A stretch of 64,000 nucleotides of DNA from Glossina fuscipes (GCF_014805625.2 NW_024003803.1:206392-270391); one strand, 5' to 3'; positions 47,566-59,438 are shown, counted from the stretch's first letter. The notes: generated by a model from the sequence alone, not told the origin. Made by a program: numbers and translations.

Positions 47566-47905
47566 CTTTTATCCTAAAAAATCGTTACGTTTCGAAAATG
47601 AATTGTTGTTATGTATTATCGGTTGCCAGGCTTATGCATGTTTGCGATGGCTTAGGGGTTCATTTGCAATTTGGTCCTGTACCGGTTGTAAGTGCGGCTC
47701 TATTCTGGTTATGTACATGTTTTTTTTCTTTTTTTTCCGTCTTTTTTGTTTTATTGTATTTATACTAAGTTTTATTATTAATTTAATATAAATTTTGCTT
47801 TAAGTGCCAATTGAACTCGACTGTTATTTGTTTAGTTGAGTTTCATGTATAAGTAAAATTAAAATAAATAGAATATATAAATAAATAAATAAATAAAAAA
47901 AAAAA

Positions 47906-48925
47906 CGAAGCCCTTATTTTCTTCTAATAACTGGGTAAGGGTAATTCATTTTTTTGCTGCGCCAATCTGTTTGCACATTTTCGGAACCGAGGTTTTGAGT
48001 TGCTGGGCGTGGCGGTAAATAAGGGGATCGGGAAACCAAATGATGATGATTTCTTTGGTGGTACATCAATATAAACCATGAATTTAAAACATGGGGGGAT
48101 TTGACTCCCAACGAGTTATTCCTTCTTAGGGGTAAGAGGATATATGTCAGTCGAGCAGCGGCACCATGAGACCTTCATGAGTAAGTTTTGTGTTCGAATG
48201 GTGAATATTCTTACTAGGATTCTTGAATGGTATACCCGCTAAGTTTTTGAATTGAAAACATGATGGCTTTTGATTGTTTCAGAGTAAAAATTTCTTTAGG
48301 GTTTCTTATCAAACAGAATAAAAATTTCTTATAGCTCATGGTCTTGCATTCGCACTATGTTTCTTCTAAGCGGAACCGAAATAAATAAAACAAAAAAAAA
48401 ATTTTTTTATTAGAAAATTATATTTACAATTTCATTGTAAAAACAGAAAAAAAAAGCAAAATTACATTTATAGTTTCGTTTTAGGAAATCACTATATTGG
48501 CAACTATATTGGCAACTTCATTCTAAAAATTGACGAAACCACACTTATAATTCCATTACCAAACTATAATTACGCAGTTGTTTGGGTGATTTCCATTTCT
48601 TTTTCGTAAAAATCATATAAACGCAAAATATCACCATTTCCTTTCGAAATATCAAAACTTAATTCTAAATAAGAATACCAACACGTCTCATCTCTACTGA
48701 CATCATCAAGGGAGATTTTTGAGTTTTGGAATATTTTTACCTCACCATTCTCAGATATTAGTATAGATTAAAATGCTCCGAACTGCTGTTTTCTGCTCTG
48801 GATTTCATTAAATAGATGCAGCATTTTTTTCATGGGGATTTTAGTTTAAGCCAATTACATATTAAGAATTGAATTAGCGGATTATTAGATTTAGTACAAG
48901 TTGCAAATCGGGTAATCCAATATTT
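47906..48925. other. AT-rich spacer
   Basis: No gene or RNA was recognised. The stretch 48400-48560 has short repeated words (TTACAATTTCATT/TTATAGTTTCGTT/TTATAATTCCATT) spaced about 60-80 bases apart. Confidence 0.45.
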
Positions 48926-49693
48926 TGAATGAAATATAACACAAGCGTGGATAATTTTACACACTCAGCTAATACAAGAATGAAAACCCGATTAGATCAA
49001 GTCTTTCGACGCTTTCAACTCGGACAACAAAATATTACGGAGGAGGGTTTTGGGATAGTAGCTATTCGGCTGACAATTTCGAAGGTTTGTTTAATAAATT
49101 ACACAACATTCTCAAGATAACGAGCGGAGATATATCAAATAATACTGATAAGTCAAGTGATAATAACATAGAAGAAAGGAATGTTGGTAGTAATCATTAA
49201 GGCTTACAGGCAGAAGACAGAAATCCAAATCAATAATTGGTTGACATACTGAAACAACAAAATGAAGCATTGTTGAAATGTATGCAGGAAATTTTAAGTT
49301 TGAAAAAGGAAAGATGCACTGACGTCAGGCAAAGTCAAACAGGCGATGTCGAAGGTATGCAAAATTTCTGAATTTCGGCAGCATCATCTACAGTCCATCA
49401 GGATGTTCTATCCTATGCAAGAGGACACTGAAACGACCGTGCTCTGTTAGTTTAGTAACAACAACACGCAGAGACTCGTATAAGCAGTAGTGAACGCACC
49501 CGTAGGCGAAATCTTGATTAAAATCGCTCTCATTCAAAATTTAAAAGATCTGGCAAAGGTGTCATAGTCGACAGTTTTATCTTTAGGGTTGAACGTTTGA
49601 GAGAACACTAGCAGATAAGTATTAGCACTTATTCGCCGAATTTCACTGCTTAGTAACAGGAAAGTAAGTTGTACTAGCAATTACTAGAGGACC

Positions 49694-50830
49694 ATGAGCA
49701 CTTTCGATTATTTTTCACGCAAAACAGAACAGTTAGATCGGTTCAAGGTGACACACTTAGACCACGAGTTAATTAGGAATATCATGGAACGTAAGCAGCA
49801 GCCGACGAAATGTTCCGAAGACAATTATGGCGAAATCCATCACTTAACTTTCAGGATGAGAAGAAAAATGGCTGAGCAGGAGTTGATCAAAACCAGTAAA
49901 TCTAATACTAAACCAAGTTCAGCGGCACTTATCTTCGCAACCAAAGTAGAAAATATCGCAGAGCTCAAAGCTGTGTGTAAAAGGGCATAAGGGCATGCTC
50001 AGAGAAAACAGAATCAGGACACACACATCACATCAACGAAGTTACTCGGGAAGATAATAGTATCCACGTAAACACTAAAGATGAAGCGGTTGAAGCTTGC
50101 GAGCCTCGGAACACCAAGTTTAATGGCATACAGCAAAAATCTAGTGGTATTGATAACACCGTTAGAGTTAATAAACGTAATATGGGCAAAACTAATGTGG
50201 ATCGATACACATTCCTACATATTATGTCACTTGTAGGGCAACCAGTAGTAAACCCTAGTCACGTTTAATTATCCACAGTCACGTCTAATATCTTTGAGTA
50301 GACCCTTTTGTCAATCACCCCTTAAACCTATACTCTGTCTGCGGTGTGCCTGGAGTTTCCTTCTTTAAGAATCCCACTGAAGCATTCAGAGAAAGTCGCT
50401 GTAGGTGCACATTTCATTGCAAGATTTGTTTTTCGTGCGGCAAAAATGAATTTTTCAATACATTTCCACCACCAGGAAATACCAGTCCGACAGGGTGCGC
50501 CGGAAACTTTTTCCGGAGGAAATCGCACAAGGATCAACTGCGTCAAAAATTTTACGAAGAGTTGGCGAACGTAGTCTAACACTTGATGAACAAGTTGATA
50601 CCCTTTAAAAAAGTTTAAGTCAACATATTTTAGACTATCAGCTGAAACGCCGAAAGATTCTCAGCGCTGAAATCAACAAAAAGCGAATATTTACTAGGAA
50701 ATATAAGAAAATAGAAGATATAAGACAACTAGAGAGAAAGAAAGAAACTAGAAGATATAAGAAAACCTCCGACAAAAAAGTAAAATCTATAAGAAGAAGA
50801 ATAAATTTTTGAACCATCGTACGTGCAAAA
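49694..50830 (+). pseudogene. gypsy-type gag/protease region, decayed
   Basis: The first open frame (49694-49990) reads DYFSRKTEQLDRFKVTHLDH and is rich in charged residues, like the N-terminal coil of insect gag proteins; about 49250-49310 has a similar coil (LLKCMQEILSLKKE). A Cys-rich stretch (FHCKICFSCGKNEF, about 50410-50455) may be the zinc-knuckle remnant. After 50580 comes a lysine/arginine-rich helix. Only the position before the reverse transcriptase and the Cys pattern support gag, so the assignment is moderate. Several stops interrupt it. Confidence 0.45.
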
Positions 50831-50859
50831 TTGTTACGATGGTAATCACCTTATCATAG

Positions 50860-52260
50860 AGATATTGAATTCCTAATCGTGCCGGATCTGCGGCAAGAAT
50901 TTTACTTTGGAGTAGACTTAAAAATTTGGTTTATCCTTCGTTACTAAATCAAGTGGCACAAACTCTTCCCATAACTGTGATGCCTTGAAGTCTACCTTTA
51001 TAGAAAACGTTAAAACAGGCATCTACTAACTAACTGATACACAGCGTAATTTGTTTGACAAGATTAAAGTAACTTTTCCATCGTTCCAAAAGTCTGGATT
51101 TGGCAAAGCACACTTAGAGCAATACGGGACCACAGTCTGTGATAATAGTTTACCTTTGAAGCAGAAGCACTATCCGATATCACCAGCGATTCAATAATTA
51201 GTCTACGGCGAGCTCGGTCGTTCCGTCGAACCGCCTATGTCTAGATGTGCGCAAGGTGAATCAAAGAACTGTTAAAGAGGCTTATCCACTGCCACATATA
51301 GAAGGTCTGCTTAGTCGCCTGCAATACACCTGCAATACCTCCGCAATCGAATTGAAAGACGCCTTTTAGAAGATTCCATGAGAAAAAGTTGCACGAGAGA
51401 AGAGAGCATTTACTGTACCAGGGTGAGCTCTATAACAATTTACTGTAATGCTATTCGGGTTGTGCAACGCGCACAGCACATGTGCAGGTTAATGAAGAAA
51501 GTCATATCAGGATGTTTAGCTGAAAATGTTTTCCTTTACACTGACGACTTGTTAGTTCGCTTGCCAGACTTTAAACACCATTTAATATACTTACCTATGG
51601 TTGCATAGTCTTTAAAGGTTGCCAATTTAACCATTTATGTCAGTAAAAGCCGTTTCTGTCATAAAGAAGTGAAGCATCTCGGTTTTATAGCGGGAAATGG
51701 GCATCTGAAAACGGATCCTGAGAAGGCAGAGGCCATGTTTGTAATGTTTAAACCTAAACAACTCCGAAGATTTCTTGGCATGACGATTGTCTTATCAAAG
51801 ATCGAATAAAGAAAATTTTACTATCAGATGAAGCCCTAATACCATTTGATCAGTTAAGAAGATGCCTTATCACTGCACCAGTTTTGGTTAAACCTGATTT
51901 CAAGAAGCGCTTTTATATTCAACGTGATGTATCTAGAGATGAAGTAGGAGGAGTATTATTTCAGAGAGGTGATGGCGGAAACGAAAGACAATTGGGTATA
52001 TATCAGTAAAAGTTAGTAAATCGCAGAAACACTACACAGTGACGGAATTGGAGTGTTTTGCAGCTAAATTGACTGTTGAAAAGTTCAGGCCATACATCAA
52101 AGGGCTACCCTTTAGAGTTATTACCGATCATTCCAGTCTAAAATGGTTCATGTCTCATAAAGAATTATTTGGAAGACTAGCTAGATAGGGTCTTAAACTG
52201 CAGACGTTCGACTTTACTATTGAGCATCGCAAAGGAAACCAAAATACTGTTTCTGACACA
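50860..52260 (+). pseudogene. gypsy-type protease end, reverse transcriptase and RNase H, broken
   Basis: About 50870-50940 reads EFLIVPDLRQEFYFGVDLK, the block after the protease active site. RT follows at 51120-51600: LKQKHYPISPAIQ, then a conserved CLDVRKVNQRTVKEAYPLPH in another frame (about 51238-51297), IELKDAF (about 51348), QHMCRLMKKVI, and the catalytic box ENVFLYTDDLLV (about 51525), where the usual Y(V/L)DD is YTDD. RNase H lies at about 51895-52260: FYIQRDVSRDEVGGVLFQRG, then QKHYTVTELECFAAKLTVEK and ITDHSSLKWFM, then the connection FDFTIEHRKGNQNTVSD. Many frameshifts make it non-functional. Confidence 0.75.
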
Positions 52261-52420
52261 TATTCTCGTACGGGCGTAAATGAAATATTAGAGATGGACG
52301 ATCTTCACATTTTATTTCTGAAATATATAATTAATTGAAACAGACTATTAAAGAGAATAAGGACAATCTACATTTATATCTGCGTATGAGATGGGTTAGT
52401 TTACAAAAAAAGAGACTTCA

Positions 52421-53115
52421 GTGAGGGATATGAAATATTGGATGATAATATACATACACTCCACTGGGATGGCAACTCAGGTACAAAATACAGTCAAGAA
52501 CTGTGGATTATGTCGATGCAATAAAACCGGTAAAACTCAAAGCCCGCCAAAGGGGAAGCAACAAGTCACTGAAAGACGAACTAAAAATGGAGGCAAGACT
52601 ATTTTTGTTTGTTTAGATCATTTTTCAAAATTCAGGTATGTTAAATGCCTGGAACATGAGGTTTTCCATATATTTTGAGTACCTGAAACGATACATTCTG
52701 ACAACGGCAACCAGTTTATCTCAATAACTTTTCTCTAAGAAGTGCCACATCTTATCAGACATGACACCATTATATTCTTTGCTTTGTTTGCAGCGTGGAT
52801 CCTCTTACAAAATAACTGGAAAACTGGATAACATCAAGAATAATAATTTCAGTGTTAGTATGATGCCAAAAAAAATGCGTCTCGCAAGAGATATAATCAC
52901 TAAACAGCTGAAAGAAACGTGAAGTAGGCGAATTCAACTTGAAGCTGGATAGACAGTGTATAGAAAAAATTTCGGTCTGAGTAAAGTGGTTGAAGGTTAT
53001 AAAACGAAATTAGCTCCGGCAAATATTCAAAGCATGGTTACGAAAGTAATAGGAATTTCTCTTTACGAACTCAGTGCAGGAAGTATGCTAAGAGTTTACT
53101 ACATCAAAAACATGT
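52421..53115 (+). pseudogene. gypsy-type integrase, broken
   Basis: The zinc-binding region shows HSTGMATQVQNTVKNCGLC and then C (about 52450-52520), followed by the first catalytic block FVCLDHFSKF (about 52608-52637). After a stop comes VPETIHSDNGNQFIS (about 52680-52725), the second catalytic block. The glutamate block is not recognisable. The C-terminal part is at 52956-53100 (VYRKNFGLS, YKTKLAPANIQ, ISLYEL), the usual chromatin/DNA-binding tail of this integrase type. It is interrupted by stops and deletions. Confidence 0.75.
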
Positions 53116-53146
53116 TTTCCGTTTGTGCACCCTTTAATCTTAGGAA

Positions 53147-53217
53147 CGCCCGCGTAGCCCAGTCGGTAGAGCATGAGAATCTCAATCTCATACCGTGCGT
53201 CGAGACCACACGTGTTT
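53147..53217 (+). pseudogene. tRNA-Lys-like pseudogene or SINE head
   Basis: The stretch GCCCGCGTAGCCCAGTCGG then TAGAGCA has a good A box. The anticodon stem is perfect (TGAGA/TCTCA) with loop ATCTCAA, so the anticodon is CTC. The body matches tRNA-Lys(CTT), whose loop is CTCTTAA, much better than a tRNA-Glu. The T arm is degenerate (GTGCGTCGAGACCACAC) and the acceptor stem does not close. A run of six T follows at 53214, as at the end of a Pol III gene. It is most likely a tRNA-Lys pseudogene or the head of a tRNA-derived SINE. It begins about 30 bases after the gypsy integrase relic. Confidence 0.6.
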
Positions 53218-53369
53218 TTTAATTTGTCGAGTTGACGTAAATTCTGTCCACGTACTATTTTACGTACACATTCTATATCGCCAGCGATATCCATGGGTCC
53301 GGGCGTCCGCGTATATACGTGTAAGGGGTTTCTTCGGTCGGCTCGTTCTCTGCTCTTCACAAAAAGAGG

Positions 53370-54065
53370 TGCGTAAATGTAATGAGATCACTATTGCTAT
53401 GGCATTCAATAAACTTCCAAAAAAAAAAATGACGAATATAAAATACCTTTGTAAAGATAGTATTTAAATAGCTTAGGGCGAGATTCATACAAGAATAAGA
53501 TCTATTAAAGCATACTTTAATATCCCCATAAATTAACAAAAACATCGTTGTATAAATGAAAGATAACAAAATCAAGCAAAATAAATTAAATTAAGAAAAA
53601 AAATCAATCAAGTGTTTGAATACAGCTCCAAAGGTAGGCTTGGCTTACTGTTGGTGATAGAGGACGTCATCAGATTAAAACATTTTACGATTTTACCGAA
53701 ACTAATTACGGGTCATGTTTTGGCTGTACTAGATATCAAGTAAGAAGTAACTCACATTAAAAAATAACAAACATCGTGAACTAAATGTATAGTAGGTTTC
53801 GCGACGATGAAGTATAAGTGTGTGTGTGTGTGTGTGTGTGTGCCTAACCATGTGTAACCATAGACAATGAAGTGACGGACCAACAGCTACGTGGGTGTAG
53901 ACTAACAGATAAAAGAACAGTACTAACAGACTATAAGGCTATTAGATATGACACTCAGTTGTATATTTATCATTTTTATATATACAAATTTTCTCTTTTT
54001 TTGGTTAGCCAGGCGGTGCAAATAAAACCCAAGCTCTACACACCATCACACATATTTAGGAAACC
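53370..54065 (+). repeat. dispersed repeat with decayed Myb/SANT-like frame, copy 3
   Basis: It aligns with 41590-42310 along its length, including the AGATAGTATTTAAATAGCTTAG block, the decayed frame VGDRGRHQIKTFYDFTETNY at about 53655-53715, the GT tract (53819-53842) and the T-rich segment before GGTTAGCCA (about 54005). The SANT-like 5' part of the family is missing here. Non-coding now. Confidence 0.65.
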
Positions 54066-54650
54066 TGTCAAATTTATCCCTGAATAACACAAATAAAGAA
54101 ATTTGAAGAATAAACGATTACAAATTTATCATATTATAAATTTATAAATTACGATCAAGCTAGAGCCATATTTTGCAATTAGTTCCCCACCCTTTCCTTA
54201 ACGAATTACACTGGCAATTGTCAATGCCAAGCCATCTAGTTTTAAAGCAGTTGGGTTGGTGATAGATTCACCAAACGAACGGTGAAGTTTCCCTGTTCCA
54301 TCCCAGCGGGACATTGGGACATATATAGAACACAGTACATAAATATTGAACAAAGCTGATGAGATGTCGAGCGATTTGACCTTCCAGAGTCAACAAATAT
54401 TTTGTAGACGAATTTTGGAGCACCGCTAGCCCATCTCCTTCTATTTATAAACACCTACTTACAATGTGGATCAGTAAGGAATATGCCAATGTTAGTTTCG
54501 TCACGACAATCAATCAATACAATAATATATTACTGAAGTGAAGCTAGTCCACTGTCGCTAGCCCACATTTTAGCGAAGACAAAAAAATGGGCTAACTACA
54601 CTCTTGGGTAACCACCTTTGCTAAGATAATTGATACTACAAAATCATTAG
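54066..54650. other. spacer
   Basis: No gene or RNA was recognised. Confidence 0.5.
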
Positions 54651-55022
54651 AAAAACTAAAAAAAAATAGAAATACAAGCATAAATGAAATAAGAAATTAT
54701 ACAGAAATGTTATAAGAAACTAAAAAAAAATTTTTCATTGTATTTACCGTATCACCTCGAAATTAGCCAAAAACCGGCTCTCCAAAACACTAAATTAGTG
54801 ATAAAAATTTTTTAAAAATAAGCCATCCGCAGTTTTTTGATATATCTTGAAGGACGCTTAAATCTATCAGGAAAACCGAAGTTCATTACCCTGTATAGGG
54901 TCCATCACCTCGAAATTAGCAAAACCCCGCTCTCTCCATATACCCAAAACACTAAATTAGTGATAAAAATTTTTTAAGAAATAAGCCATCCGCAGTTTTT
55001 TGATGTATCTAAAAGGGCGCTA
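54651..55022 (+). repeat. dispersed repeat with internal tandem duplication
   Basis: Two units start at ATCACCTCGAAATTAGC (54751 and 54903, offset 152) and share AAAACACTAAATTAGTGATAA and AAGCCATCCGCAGTTTTTTG. The block with its 5' neighbour is the inverted relative of 29600-29960, which has one unit only. No reading frame is conserved. Confidence 0.75.
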
Positions 55023-55187
55023 AAAGTTTTTTTCGTTTTAGATTGTTTCCGTATTAAATTAACTTTGTACAAGCGTTCTGACTAATCGAACATAGTTTTA
55101 TTTGCCAACATGTTTAGGCAACTGTAGCAACCATCTTTTCCCAAATTAATAGTTCAAAATATTTCAACTTAAAGAAATTTTTCTATA

Positions 55188-55322
55188 TATATTTGTATGT
55201 ATTATTATTATTATTATCAATTTCGCCAGAGAAATAAATTCTAAGACTAAACTCTTAAAAGCACTAGCATCTAAGGCTATCGGCTTTTTTTTTTTTTTTT
55301 TTTTTATTATTATATTTGTATG
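55188..55322 (-). mobile_element. truncated SINE/LINE tail insertion with 12-bp target duplication
   Basis: TATATTTGTATG flanks the insertion on both sides (55188-55199 and 55311-55322). Read on the minus strand, the insert holds AGCCGATAGCCTTAGATGCTA, then GTGCTTTTAAGAG, then TTAGTCTTAGAATTTAT and ends in an ATA/TAA repeat. This is the same tail as the SINE at 55983-56158 and similar to the I-clade LINE 3' end. There is no tRNA-like head, so it is a 5'-truncated copy. A run of 24 A with an AATAATA start lies at its upstream end, which is unusual. Confidence 0.8.
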
Positions 55323-55974
55323 CAAATACTATGTTTTGACTGAAAAAGGACAAATACGCGCATGAATGTACACAGTATGTTTGCTTAAGTATTACCATAT
55401 TATTTTTTTAATCTTATTATAAAATATATAAATAGTAAAAAATGTATAAATAGTATAATTGTGTTCATATATGTCTTTATTTTATCAAAAATGTAAACTT
55501 AAGCCTAATTTAACTGTATCTATTATTTTTTTTATAGATTTTATATAAAACATACACAATCGGATATAGACTTACAATTCTTAGAGATAATTTAATTTTT
55601 TACGCAATATCAGCTAATGCGGATAGTGTTAACGAATCACGTGATTTTAGACATAAATATTGTCTACCGTATCGATTAATAGAGACTAGATTCATTCACA
55701 GTTTGTTATGAACATGGAAATACAAAAATTTTTACGGCTTTGAAGACCATAGAAAAATTGAACGGCATATAAGTTTGCTAAAGTTCGTAAATTGAACAAG
55801 CCAATAGAAAAAATATAAAGTTGTAATAGTATTTTTAAGTGATATTAATGATATGCTGAATATTAACTAAAATAATTAAGGCATAATAAAAATAGAAAGA
55901 AGTTCTTTTGAAGTATAGGTGTTTTTGTTAGTCTTTACATGGACAGCTACGGTACTCTTCATATCATATAAATT

Positions 55975-55982
55975 TAACTGAT
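55975..55982 (+). repeat. 8-bp target-site duplication of the SINE, left
   Basis: TAACTGAT recurs at 56159-56166, directly after the TAA repeat. It is short, and its first bases overlap the TAA pattern at the right end. Confidence 0.65.
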
Positions 55983-56158
55983 CCGCCTGAGTAGCCGAGT
56001 AGGCAAGAGTCTCGACTAGCAACTCAATGGTCGCGGGTTCAAATCTCAAGTGCGGTATAGTTTTTAATAAAGCCGAAAGCCTTAGATGCTAGTGCTTTAA
56101 GACATTAGTCTTAGAATTTATCCTCTGGCTAAATTTCTAATAATAATAATAATAATAA
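55983..56158 (+). mobile_element. tRNA-headed SINE with LINE-derived tail
   Basis: The head has a Pol III A box (TAGCCGAGTAGG at 55992-56003) and a B box (GGTTCAAATCT at 56036-56046), spaced as in a tRNA gene. After TTTTTAATAA the tail reads AGCCGAAAGCCTTAGATGCTA, GTGCT and TTAGTCTTAGAATTTAT, and ends in seven to eight TAA repeats. The tail matches the end of the I-clade LINE (AGCCGATAGCCT...GCTAGTGCT...TTAGTCTAA, then TAA repeats, at 16910-16995). Tail sharing lets the LINE reverse transcriptase recognise SINE RNA. Length is about 176 bases. Confidence 0.8.
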
Positions 56159-56166
56159 TAACTGAT

Positions 56167-57091
56167 ACGAAGAAAAATGTTGTTCTCAATATTAAGGACA
56201 TCTTTTCGTTTGGCTCACAACTCGCTGAATTACGTAGTAGAAAACCCAAAGAATCTTAATAAACTTAAATCCCTTATTGAAATGAAATCGGCTTCTATTG
56301 TACCTTTCTTTTAGCGTCGCAAAAATGAAGGAAACGATATGATTTTGCTACATATTCATAGAATTGTAAAACGAGCGTGGTTCCTACGCAGACAATCTCG
56401 TAATGCCTCGACGACTAACTCTAACAAAAATTAAATATTTTAAAACATTCATTAATATCTTATAGGTTATAGCAGTTACCTTATTAATTTACTTCGCCTC
56501 GTGCTTTTTGATTCACTACACTGGTGCAAATCTTACCCTCTAAATTAGTCTCTACTCTTCTTTGTTACTGAACGAATTTAGATGATAATCTGTCTTAAAA
56601 CTCGCTGGAGTTTTTGTAATCAGGAAAGTTTGAAAAAATTGAGGATGTTGATTCGTTGAAGTGCAATTCTTCAATTTTCGTTTGGAATACTTAATGACCA
56701 TTGAACTTTCTTTCATAACAAAAAGTTTACCTAGTCACATATTTCGGTCCGGCAAGTATTGAAGAATGATATACAACGAAGCTTTTAATAATTTTTAAAG
56801 GTTAAAACTTCCAAAACGATAAAGATTCCTTCTGGCTTCTTGGTTTTTAATGTTCTTCAATATAGCCATACGACTGACTACTCTTTCGTCCGAAAGAATA
56901 CAAATTTTGCTCGACATGTTTACCGGAATTTAATTATAATTTTCGTATAGAACAGATATCCACTTTTGTCGCTTTAGCGTACGTATATGTATATATATAT
57001 ACATACACATTTAACCGGGCTTTCTTTGTTCAACTTGGATCTGTATTACTAAATTAATTATTGGATATCGTTAAATTAGTTGACTCTACTT

Positions 57092-57138
<47 letters not shown>

Positions 57139-59438
57139 CATATGTATTTATATTTTGTATACATTTATGACCAATCACTCAGGGGACGTCCCCTATTTGT
57201 GTAATACGATGATTGTCGCAAAGAAGTGAGGAGAGATGAGAGACAGGTTAAGTGTATATAGTAGTAGTGTAAACATAATGTACATAGAACAACTACGTAA
57301 ACTTATATATCGTACGGTTTAATGGCGGTTGAACGTAAACGATTGTATAGATCACGCAATCATATGCACTACGTGATATACACACAAAGCGCAACATGCA
57401 GTCAAACACAGATAAGGCGTAATAACGTAATGAAACGTTTATTATTCAGACAGTTGTAGTGTGCAGTTTTATAATTTACTTTTGGTCTTTTGTTCATCAA
57501 ACATTTTAAATTACGGTATTTTTAGAATCTGAAGGAGAGAAAAACAGAGACGGAGACAGAGGTAGTGATTCAAATGCCTACAAAACTTTTCTTCAATTCC
57601 ACCTCTCCATTTGCATTAGCTGCGCAATCATATTTAAACAAACATACATTTTATGTGTCGGAGCGTTCTTATATTCTTTTCATTATAAGCATATGCAAAT
57701 ATGTTCACGAAGGGAGCTTTTGAATATACAATTTGCGGTTAAAGTTTTTACGAAACTTTTACAACTAACAGGAGAAAGTTTTTAGCTAACTGCTTTTCAT
57801 ACCCATCAACGCGCATAAGATTATATTTATTACGTTGTAACGTGGGAACGCCTGCAAGACGCCCAATTCTGATCTTATGTACGCATGTCTCTTCGTCTGT
57901 GTGGACGCGTTTGATAAAAATTCCCCGGTCCCAAAAATCAACATATCAACTTCAAATATGGGAAAAACCCCAGTTCTCTCGCACAAGTTTTTGAAAATGA
58001 ACCATATCGGTCAAAAGGACTATTGTATTGCCACACAAACTGAATGCACCTCTTTTTTCAAAACCCAAAAAAAAAAAAAAATGGATTTATTTTTCTCTAC
58101 ATACAAACTGGAGCACATATAAGGAAAAAAACCTCCCTTATATTATCATGCCTCCAATATTAACGAGAGCTAATATATCATCTTTTTTTTAAGTTAAAGG
58201 TGGTGATTACAAAAGAATAATTTTCTTACTTGTTTAAAATTTAAATTAATATTTCAGTTCGCTTGAAGAGATTGCTTCGCTTGTAGGCAGAAATAGTAGC
58301 ATCATGGGTTTATTGACGCATTGCAAGTGCACTTATTACTGTGAAAACACGTAATAACATTTGAGATTGTATACGCTAACTTGTCGATATTATTGGTATA
58401 TGGTACCCCGAACAAAGCACACGCTACTATCAAAGCAAAAATCCATATTTGCAATTTCATTTAATGGAGAGCCATAGTGGCTGCTCTTAGGTGAAGTGAC
58501 GCGTTTGATAATAAAGACGGCAAGACTAAGTACGATATTGCATACACATTTACAAAGGTTTTCGTCGATTTTTTTTTTCACCTTTATCTCGGGTTGTAGG
58601 CAGCTTCGTTTTGGCGATTTTGTCGTTAAAATCTAACTCAGCTTCGCATTTAGTGTCTTGCTAGGAGGATTGATTTATCTTTTTCTCAAAGTGGTTCAAA
58701 ACATCTAAAGTTCACACTGTCACATCACCGTTAGTTCGTGGTTGCATAAAAGTTACTCTTTTCTGCGCGAATTTATTATATCTATTGTAGCTCTTTTGTT
58801 TCGCTTTCTGTAGTATTTTTGGGCTTAAGCAGTGCAGAAGGGGGAAAAAAGAGTAATACTAGTACTGAACAATTTAGGAATCCTTACAGCATATACTTAC
58901 AACATATTCGCCTTTTTGTTAATTCTGAATTCTTTCTCTCTTTTGGTGTTCTTACTACTAGTGTTTCCCGTTATGTTAATGTTACGAGTTCGAAAAATTT
59001 TACGTTTTATCAGAATAAAACACACTTTTTGTACCTTAACTTTATTCTCTTGATATCCGGTTCCAATATTTCTGTGTTTTGGTAAAATCGTTAACGTTAC
59101 ATTTACGTTAATAAACCTTGTGATCTTTAAAAAACTTGCAATTGATAAAATTCAAACTTGTCTTGTATTAACGGTTACGTACCGAAATAAACACAATGTT
59201 GTCCTTATAATTTGGTTTCTTGTTGAATTGAGCGCCAAACTGTTGTGCATGTCCCGGTTTCTATTAAGTTGCTTGCAATATATAATATTTTCATTAGCTA
59301 TAATTTTTATGTTTTGTGTTTTATCACCTGCAGCAAGAGAATGAATGGCTTAGTAAGGTCAACTACGACAAAATTGCGTCTTTACTATACCTAACCTTTG
59401 GTTTTCATCTTTACTATTTTTTGAGAAAAAATAAGCAA
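56167..59438. other. intergenic region and probable 3' UTR of the last gene
   Basis: There is a perfect TA microsatellite at 57095-57134 and AT-rich DNA without recognised genes. Close to the last gene, TTTATT at 59041-59046 is a minus-strand AATAAA and could be its polyadenylation signal, about 400 bases after the stop. A frame at 57877-58119 reads through a normal codon mixture but has no recognisable domain, and its far end is a run of A. Confidence 0.45.

Larger units (their letters stand above)
43601..47905 (+). mobile_element. CR1-like LINE, long but inactive
   Basis: ORF1 (PHD-like finger) is followed by ORF2 (endonuclease and reverse transcriptase, no RNase H). The element ends in a short AAATAAAT-type repeat and A run (47865-47904). 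A PHD-like finger in ORF1, a two-domain ORF2 and a short 3' repeat in place of a long poly-A point to the CR1/L2 group and not to the I group found elsewhere in the window. Its 5' end and target duplication were not identified. Several stops, a frameshift and an internal deletion inactivate it. Confidence 0.78.
48926..53115 (+). mobile_element. Ty3/gypsy-type LTR element, broken, LTRs not found
   Basis: Coding traces in order are gag-like (48929-49990), a possible Cys-rich piece (50346-50579), protease/RT junction, reverse transcriptase, RNase H, integrase zinc finger and core, and an integrase C-terminal piece that ends near 53115. The order protease-RT-RNase H-integrase is that of Ty3/gypsy elements. 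Frames shift many times. The left end is uncertain, and direct LTRs were not recognised by eye. It differs from the relic at 34 kb in its integrase end. No envelope-like gene was recognised. Confidence 0.75.

Noticed and set aside
49694..53115. Possible envelope gene (errantivirus type) after the integrase
   Set aside because: After the integrase end the sequence passes into a tRNA-like pseudogene and a dispersed repeat; no envelope-like frame was seen.
53819..53842. GT repeat as a possible regulatory site
   Set aside because: Ordinary microsatellite inside a dispersed repeat that is also present in copy 2.
57095..57134. TA repeat as a possible origin or cruciform
   Set aside because: Simple microsatellite of a kind common in AT-rich insect DNA; no supporting feature.
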